DNA of 28,234 nucleotides from Clostridium sp. (lineage in GTDB: Bacteria > Bacillota > Clostridia > Clostridiales > Clostridiaceae), in NCBI GenBank assembly GCA_003539755.1, contig DPOH01000032.1, positions 1 to 28,234 of the forward strand, in the 5' to 3' direction. The position numbers were made by a program, and so were the translations under genes. This document shows positions 22,921-28,234 of this stretch, one piece after another (the stretch's first letter is position 1; every line of letters starts with the position of its first letter). Below the pieces are notes generated by a model, which saw only the letters and a list, made by a program, of their open reading frames with translations, was not told the DNA's origin and did not search any database.

Positions 22921-23994
22921 TTATTTTTCTTCTTTTTCTTTTTCCACAGTATCATTTGCTGAGCCATTTTCTTTATTAACTGGTGCTAATTCTGCTAGTG
23001 GTAAATTATATTTACTTCTAATTTGATTTTCTATATCTAATGCAACTTCTGGATTTTCTTTTAGATATATTTTTGCATTTTCTCTACCTTGACCCAATCT
23101 TATATCTCCATAAGAGAACCATGCACCACTCTTTTGTACTATTTCTTCTTTAACACCAACATCTACTATATTACCAGTTCTTGAAATACCTTCATTATAC
23201 ATAATATCAAACTCAGCTTGCTTAAATGGTGGAGCAACTTTATTCTTTGTTATCTTAACTCTTGTTCTATTTCCTATGATAGAATCTCCTTGCTTAATAG
23301 AATCTATTCTTCTTATATCAAGTCTTATAGACGCATAGAATTTTAAAGCTCTACCACCTGTAGTAGTTTCTGGTGACCCAAACATTACCCCAACTTTTTC
23401 TCTTAATTGGTTTATAAAGATTGCTACACAATTAGTCTTGTTTATTGTACCAGCAAGCTTTCTTAATGCTTGAGACATAAGTCTTGCTTGTAATCCAATA
23501 TGAGAATCTCCCATTTCTCCTTCTATTTCTGCTTTTGGAACTAATGCAGCAACAGAGTCAACAACTAAAACATCAATTGCTCCAGAACGAACTAATGCTT
23601 CAGCGATTTCAAGACCTTGTTCACCAGTATCTGGTTGTGAAATTATTAAGCTATCTACATCTACTCCTATTTTTTGAGCATAACTAGGATCTAATGCATG
23701 TTCAGCATCTATATATCCTACTGCGCCACCTTTCTTTTGAGCTTCTGCCGCTATACTTAATGCCACTGTAGTTTTACCTGAACTTTCAGGTCCGTATATT
23801 TCAATTATTCTTCCCTTTGGTACACCGCCAATCCCAAGTGCAATATCTAAGTCTAAGCATCCAGTTGAAATAGCATCCATCTTAGTAACATTATGATCAC
23901 CTAATTTCATTACTGAACCTTTACCAAATTGTTTTTCTATATGACTCATAGCACTTTCAATTGCTTTTAACTTATCTGCATCTATTTTGCCCAT
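22921..23994 (-). CDS. recA: Recombinase RecA
   Basis: RecA forms the strand-exchange filament on single-stranded DNA and triggers LexA self-cleavage. The 357-residue protein has the Walker A motif GPESSGKTT (68-76), Walker B in DVLVVDSVAALVPKAEIEGE, the INQLREKVGVMFGSPETTTGG loop region, and a Glu/Lys-rich C-terminal tail (KEKEEK), all normal for the family. The ATG has GAGGAAGG upstream. A strong promoter with a LexA-type box directly downstream of the -10 shows SOS control. It has its own terminator. Its neighbours pgsA (upstream) and rny (downstream) are the usual clostridial ones. Confidence 0.97.
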   Translation of the reverse strand: MGKIDADKLKAIESAMSHIEKQFGKGSVMKLGDHNVTKMDAISTGCLDLDIALGIGGVPKGRIIEIYGPESSGKTTVALSIAAEAQKKGGAVGYIDAEHALDPSYAQKIGVDVDSLIISQPDTGEQGLEIAEALVRSGAIDVLVVDSVAALVPKAEIEGEMGDSHIGLQARLMSQALRKLAGTINKTNCVAIFINQLREKVGVMFGSPETTTGGRALKFYASIRLDIRRIDSIKQGDSIIGNRTRVKITKNKVAPPFKQAEFDIMYNEGISRTGNIVDVGVKEEIVQKSGAWFSYGDIRLGQGRENAKIYLKENPEVALDIENQIRSKYNLPLAELAPVNKENGSANDTVEKEKEEK

Positions 23995-24013
23995 AATACT
24001 ACCTTCCTCTCAT

Positions 24014-24027
24014 CGAACTAATGTTCT
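24014..24027 (-). promoter_or_regulatory. LexA (SOS) box of recA
   Basis: The minus strand reads AGAACATTAGTTCG, close to the Firmicute LexA consensus CGAACN4GTTCG: the GAAC-N4-GTTC core is perfect and only one outer base differs. It starts about 12 bases after the -10, over the expected transcription start, a classic repressor position. Confidence 0.85.
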
Positions 24028-24038
24028 TATTTAATTAA

Positions 24039-24067
24039 ATTATAGAATAATTACTGAATATAGTCAA
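24039..24067 (-). promoter_or_regulatory. Sigma-A promoter of recA
   Basis: TTGACT and TATAAT with a 17-base spacer on the minus strand, about 45 bases upstream of the recA start codon. Confidence 0.85.
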
Positions 24068-24078
24068 TGATTATTCCA

Positions 24079-24116
24079 ATAATAATTCCTTCTTTATTTT
24101 GATAAAGAAGGAATTA
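24079..24116 (-). terminator. Intrinsic terminator between pgsA and recA
   Basis: AATAATTCCTTCTTTA and TAAAGAAGGAATTATT are a perfect 16-bp pair with a 6-nt loop. It ends the ftsK-rimO-pgsA side and separates it from the recA promoter. Confidence 0.8.
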
Positions 24117-24163
24117 TTTTAAGTATAACCAATTTTGATTATTTTAGTCATAGTATTTATTTA

Positions 24164-24754
24164 TTATTTATCAATTGCTATAGCATCCTTATTCTTTTTA
24201 AAATATTCATATCCTGAAATAAGAGTTATTACAACTGCTATCATAAGCACTATTGATGGAACTATATTAAAGAAATCACTCCAAAATTTACTGTTATTAA
24301 CTAAATCCATTGTATACTTAAAGTCATGTACATTTACTTTAAGCAATAATAATATTATTGCAATTATCTGAACAACTGTTTTTATTTTTCCCCACCAACT
24401 TGCTGCTATAACTATACCTTGCGATGCTGCTATAGATCTTAATCCCGAAACAGCAAATTCACGGGCAATAATTACAACTGATGCCCATGCTGGCACTATT
24501 TGAAGTTCAACAAATGAAATTAATGCTGCAGATACTAATAGTTTGTCAGCTAATGGATCCATAAATTTCCCAAAATTAGTTATTTGATTTCTACTTCTTG
24601 CTATATAACCATCTAATTTATCAGTCAATGAAGCCAATATAAATATTGCTGTTGCAATTGTACTACTATATGGTATACGTCTTGCAGAAATAAATATTAG
24701 AAATATTGGAACTAAAATTATTCTTAATACAGTTAACTTATTTGCAAGTTTCAT
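24164..24754 (-). CDS. pgsA: CDP-diacylglycerol--glycerol-3-phosphate 3-phosphatidyltransferase
   Basis: PgsA makes phosphatidylglycerol phosphate, the committed step to phosphatidylglycerol and cardiolipin, in the cytoplasmic membrane. The 196-residue protein holds the complete CDP-alcohol phosphotransferase motif D48-G49-x2-A52-R53-x8-G62-x3-D66-x3-D70 in LDGYIARSRNQ and NFGKFMDPLAD, followed by about four membrane helices. The start is ATG 24754, nine bases after GGAG. Three TTG codons directly upstream are in frame but lie between the ribosome binding site and the ATG. The gene begins inside the last codons of rimO (17-base overlap), so the two are translationally coupled. Confidence 0.92.
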   Translation of the reverse strand: MKLANKLTVLRIILVPIFLIFISARRIPYSSTIATAIFILASLTDKLDGYIARSRNQITNFGKFMDPLADKLLVSAALISFVELQIVPAWASVVIIAREFAVSGLRSIAASQGIVIAASWWGKIKTVVQIIAIILLLLKVNVHDFKYTMDLVNNSKFWSDFFNIVPSIVLMIAVVITLISGYEYFKKNKDAIAIDK

Positions 24755-26129
24755 CAACAACAACTCCTATTAAATCATAATCCATACTCTTAGTTATTTT
24801 AACTTTTACAATTGTACCTATTTGTATGTCTTTATCACTCTTGAAGAATATATTTCCATCTATATTTGGTGCCATTTCATAGTTTCTTCCACTGTACTCA
24901 TTTCCATCATATCCTTCAACAAGAACATCGTACACTCTATCAATTTTAGATTTATTTATAGATTCAGAAACTTCTCTCTGAACTTTCATTAAAATTTCTT
25001 CTCTTTCTCTTTTAACTTCTTCAGGTATTTGGCCTTCCATTCTTGCTGCAGGAGTATCTTCTTCTTGTGAATATGTAAATACCCCAACTTTTTCAAGTTT
25101 ATATTCTTTTAAGAAATCAATAATTTCATTAAAGTCTTCTTGAGTTTCTTGTGGGAACCCAACTATAAAAGTTGTTCTGATAATCATTCCATCTATTTTA
25201 TCTCTTAGTTTATTGATTTTTTCTATTATAGCTTCTTTATTTGTCTTTCTTCCCATAAGTTTTAACACATGACTACTTATATGTTGTATTGGTAAATCCA
25301 AATATTTAACAACTTTATCATTATGTGCTATTTCATCAATTAATTCATCATATATTTCTTCTGGGTAACAGTAAAGAACTCTTATCCATTCTATTCCTTC
25401 TATTTTAGATAATTCTTGTAACAATACATGAAGATTTTTCTTTCCATAAATATCACTTCCATACATTGTTGTATCTTGTGCAATAAGAATTATTTCTTTA
25501 ACACCATTTTTACTTAAATCTCTTGCTTCTTCAAGAATATTTTCCATCTTTCTGCTTCTAAATTTTCCTCTTATCTTAGGAATTATGCAGTATGTACAAA
25601 AATTATTACATCCTTCAGCTATTCTTATATAAGCACTTTCCTTTTGAGTTGTAATTATTCTTTTACCCTCATTTATACTTTCATCAGAATAATTAAGAAG
25701 ATTTGTAGCTTCTTTATTGCCATTAATAAAATCAGTTATAACTTCATTTATGACATTATAATCATTAACTCCAAGCATCATATCTAATTCTGGAATTAAT
25801 TTACCTAATTCCTCACCATATCTTTGAGTTAGGCAACCTGTTGCTATAAGAAGCTTACATTTATAATTAACTTTGTAATTTGCCATTTCTAAAATAGTAT
25901 CTATAGATTCTTGCTTTGCACTTTCAATGAAACCACATGTATTTACTATGATTATATCAGCCTCTTTAGGATTATTAGTTATTACATAATCACTGCTCAT
26001 ATTTCCTAACATTATTTCAGAATCTACTCTATTTTTATCGCAGCCAAGGCTTACCATTCCAACTTTATATTTATCAGAAGCGTCCTTTCTTATAGGATCT
26101 TTCACAATTTGTATATTATTTTCGCTCAA
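24738..26129 (-). CDS. rimO: Ribosomal protein S12 methylthiotransferase RimO
   Basis: RimO adds a methylthio group to an aspartate of ribosomal protein S12, using two 4Fe-4S clusters. The N-terminal UPF0004 domain has the three cluster cysteines in SLGCDKNRVDSE, VNTCGF and ATGCLTQ (about 30, 65 and 99). The radical SAM domain has GCNNFCTYCIIP (Cys174, Cys178, Cys181), and the end is a TRAM domain. The start is TTG 26129 because AGGAGG lies nine bases before it; the longer in-frame TTG at 26162 would place that site inside the gene. Even so, the protein has about 18 more residues before KYKVGMVSLG than most RimO proteins. It overlaps pgsA and follows ftsK by about 170 bases. Confidence 0.93.
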   Translation of the reverse strand: MSENNIQIVKDPIRKDASDKYKVGMVSLGCDKNRVDSEIMLGNMSSDYVITNNPKEADIIIVNTCGFIESAKQESIDTILEMANYKVNYKCKLLIATGCLTQRYGEELGKLIPELDMMLGVNDYNVINEVITDFINGNKEATNLLNYSDESINEGKRIITTQKESAYIRIAEGCNNFCTYCIIPKIRGKFRSRKMENILEEARDLSKNGVKEIILIAQDTTMYGSDIYGKKNLHVLLQELSKIEGIEWIRVLYCYPEEIYDELIDEIAHNDKVVKYLDLPIQHISSHVLKLMGRKTNKEAIIEKINKLRDKIDGMIIRTTFIVGFPQETQEDFNEIIDFLKEYKLEKVGVFTYSQEEDTPAARMEGQIPEEVKREREEILMKVQREVSESINKSKIDRVYDVLVEGYDGNEYSGRNYEMAPNIDGNIFFKSDKDIQIGTIVKVKITKSMDYDLIGVVVDETCK

Positions 26130-26298
26130 GTTTTGTATCCTCCTGTGTTTTAATAGTTTCAATTATAACAAATGAAAGCGTAAATTTACAAGCCATTCTT
26201 ATTATACACCTGATTATACTACAATAAAATTATTAATTATAACATATATAATCCAAAACTATAATATTTATTGGTTTACAAGTATTATTTATGTTAAA

Positions 26299-28234
26299 TT
26301 ATACATTTTCATCCTTTTCATTATTTGATTCATACAGTTGTGCTTTTGTCATAAGAACCTGCCTTGGCTTACTTCCATCCTTTTCAGATATTATCTTACG
26401 TTCTTCAAGCTGATCCATAATTCTAGCTGCTCTATTAAACCCTATTCTAAGTTTTCTCTGTAAAAAAGATGTAGAAGCCTGATTATATTCCACTACAATC
26501 TTTATCGCTTCATCTAATCGTTCATCAATATCATCATTACCTTCTGAACTATGCCCACCATTATTATCAGCTGTATTATTAATATGTTCAATTATATCTT
26601 CTTCATAATTGATATCACCTTGTTCACTCTTTATGAATGATATTACATTTTCTACTTCTTCTTCAGATATAAAGCATCCCTGAACTCTTAACGGCTTACT
26701 TTCGCCAACAGGATAATAAAGCATATCACCTTTTCCAAGAAGCTTTTCTGCTCCTGAACTATCTAATATTGTTCTTGAATCTATTTGTGAAGATACAGCA
26801 AAAGATATTCTAGAAGGTATATTAGCCTTTATTACCCCAGTAATAACATCTACAGAAGGTCTTTGAGTCGCAATTACAAGATGCATTCCAGCTGCTCTTG
26901 CCATCTGTGCAAGCCTTCCAATGTAATCTTCAACATCATTTGGACATACCATCATAAGATCTGCAAGCTCATCTACAATAATAACAATATAAGGAAGTTT
27001 TTCTGATATCATTCCTTTATTAAATAGTTCATTGTAAGATTCCATATTCCTTACTCCCATATCTGCAAACAACTTATATCTATTTGTCATTTCATTTACA
27101 GCCCAATTAAGTGCAGCAGCTGCTTTTTTAGGGTCAGTAACAACTGGAATTAAAAGGTGTGGTATTCCATTATAAACATTAAGTTCTACTACCTTTGGAT
27201 CCACCATAAGAAGTTTTACTTCATCTGGATTATATTTATATAACAAACTTATGATTAATGAATTAATACATACACTCTTTCCTGAACCTGTAGCCCCTGC
27301 TATAAGTGTATGAGGCATTTTGCTTAAATCTCCCACTACACATTTTCCTGATATATCTTTACCAAGGGCAAATGCAAGCTTTTTCTTTGATTCTATAAAT
27401 TCATCACTTTCTAATACTTCTCTTAAGAATACAGCTGTTTGTTTACTATTAGGAACTTCTATTCCAACAGCTGCTTTTCCTGGAATAGGAGCTTCAATTC
27501 TTATACCAGATGCAGCAAGCCCTAAAGCTATATCATCACTTAAATTTACAATCTTACTTACTTTTACGCCTGGGCTTGGTTGAAGTTCAAATCTAGTAAC
27601 TGAAGGCCCTTTTGTAACCTGTGTCACCTTTGCATCCACTCCAAAATTAGCCAGTATTTCTGTAAGCTTATCAGCATTTTCAAGTAACTCTTTCTTATCT
27701 GAGCTATTTAGTCTTGTACTAGAATTACTTTTCAATAAATCAATACTTGGATGTACGTACTCTTTTTCTTTCTTATTTTCTAATATCTGCTCTTCTATTT
27801 CCTTATTTACAACTTCTTTAACATCATTATCAAGTTTACTTTTCTTTCTCGAATTTGTTTGCTGTTCTGTTTGTCTTTCAAAAGTTGTTCTACTTTGAAC
27901 AGGTTCTTGTATTATAGGCTCTTGTATCATATCTTCTGAATAGTTATTTTCTGTGACATCATTTGTTACTTCTGTTTCAACATCATCTTCTTCAGAAGCA
28001 TTTTTTATAAAATCTAATACTTTTATTTTCTTATCTAGATTGCCAAAGAATTGTCGACTTGATTTTTCTTTTTTTCTCTCAATCTCTTCATTATCGTCTT
28101 CAACAATATTTATAAAACTACTCTCTTTTTTCTTTTTAATCGGAAGCCCTTTTCTTTCTTTTTCAACAATCCTTTGTTTTCTGTTATTTTTCATTTTTTC
28201 AGTTGTATTATATGCTTTTACGCCTAAATCATAA
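26299..28234 (-). CDS. DNA translocase FtsK/SpoIIIE, 5' end outside the window
   Basis: FtsK/SpoIIIE pumps DNA through the division or sporulation septum. In the window the protein has a long charged linker (about 145 residues, rich in Glu, Lys and Gln), then the translocase motor with ...LQPSPGVKVSK, Walker A AGATGSGKSVCIN, Walker B IVIIVDELADLMM and IATQRPSVDVITG, and the C-terminal gamma winged-helix domain (AIKIVVEYNQASTSFLQRKL) that reads KOPS/SRS sites. The frame is open to the window end and codes YDLGVKAYNTTEK before the ATG at 28194. That ATG has no ribosome binding site, so it is internal and the N-terminal membrane helices lie beyond 28234. Whether it is the vegetative FtsK or the sporulation SpoIIIE cannot be told; clostridia often have one gene for both. 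Confidence 0.93.
   Translation of the reverse strand, partial: YDLGVKAYNTTEKMKNNRKQRIVEKERKGLPIKKKKESSFINIVEDDNEEIERKKEKSSRQFFGNLDKKIKVLDFIKNASEEDDVETEVTNDVTENNYSEDMIQEPIIQEPVQSRTTFERQTEQQTNSRKKSKLDNDVKEVVNKEIEEQILENKKEKEYVHPSIDLLKSNSSTRLNSSDKKELLENADKLTEILANFGVDAKVTQVTKGPSVTRFELQPSPGVKVSKIVNLSDDIALGLAASGIRIEAPIPGKAAVGIEVPNSKQTAVFLREVLESDEFIESKKKLAFALGKDISGKCVVGDLSKMPHTLIAGATGSGKSVCINSLIISLLYKYNPDEVKLLMVDPKVVELNVYNGIPHLLIPVVTDPKKAAAALNWAVNEMTNRYKLFADMGVRNMESYNELFNKGMISEKLPYIVIIVDELADLMMVCPNDVEDYIGRLAQMARAAGMHLVIATQRPSVDVITGVIKANIPSRISFAVSSQIDSRTILDSSGAEKLLGKGDMLYYPVGESKPLRVQGCFISEEEVENVISFIKSEQGDINYEEDIIEHINNTADNNGGHSSEGNDDIDERLDEAIKIVVEYNQASTSFLQRKLRIGFNRAARIMDQLEERKIISEKDGSKPRQVLMTKAQLYESNNEKDENV

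Noticed and set aside
26163..26298. Promoter between ftsK and rimO
   Set aside because: Several TATAAT-like hexamers occur in this AT-rich gap but none has a good -35 at the right distance, so no call is made.
27320..28234. Plus-strand open frames inside ftsK (27320-27583 and 27953-28234)
   Set aside because: Both are antisense to conserved motor or linker codons and have no ribosome binding site.

Overview
The window is about 28 kb of low-GC Firmicute chromosome, most likely Clostridium sensu stricto (solvent/butyrate-forming group). This rests on the very AT-rich intergenic DNA, strong AGGAGG-type ribosome binding sites, TTG/GTG starts, spoVS, reverse rubrerythrin, DUF1540, and the gene order ftsK/spoIIIE - rimO - pgsA - recA - rny - spoVS - ptsH - purB, which I recall from clostridial genomes such as C. 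acetobutylicum. The species cannot be fixed from sequence reading alone. No phage, insertion sequence, CRISPR array, tRNA or rRNA was seen.

Bases 1-4900 are an accessory, partly decaying stretch. It holds a CE2-type SGNH esterase whose N-terminal domain is interrupted by a stop, a PsiE-like membrane protein, a small rhodanese, a membrane-anchored propeller-like protein split by a frameshift, a histidine kinase fragment just upstream of it, and a HAD phosphatase. Bases 5000-11300 carry single-gene units: an SplB-related radical SAM protein, a small membrane protein, a PLP aminotransferase, a soluble chemoreceptor-like protein, a DUF3810 membrane metalloprotease-like protein, and a reverse rubrerythrin followed by a twin DUF1540 cysteine protein.

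Bases 11390-15570 are the complete riboflavin operon ribD-ribE-ribBA-ribH on the minus strand. It is preceded by a sigma-A-like promoter, an FMN riboswitch, a T-tailed terminator and a second strong hairpin; both hairpins contain sequence complementary to the 5' edge of the riboswitch. Together these genes make riboflavin from GTP and ribulose 5-phosphate under FMN control. Next come a DUF6398-TPR protein with a palindrome inside its promoter and a divergent Amidase_6-type protein.

Bases 18215-28234 are mainly the conserved housekeeping/sporulation block on the minus strand: purB, ptsH (HPr), spoVS with a good sigma-H-like promoter, rny (RNase Y), recA with a promoter and LexA box, pgsA overlapping rimO, and ftsK/spoIIIE running off the window end. 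A DUF378 membrane protein sits on the plus strand between purB and ptsH. I found no clear new multigene system. The most interesting items are the double-hairpin riboflavin leader, the promoter-embedded palindrome of the DUF6398-TPR gene, and the decayed sensor module near 2.4-3.9 kb.
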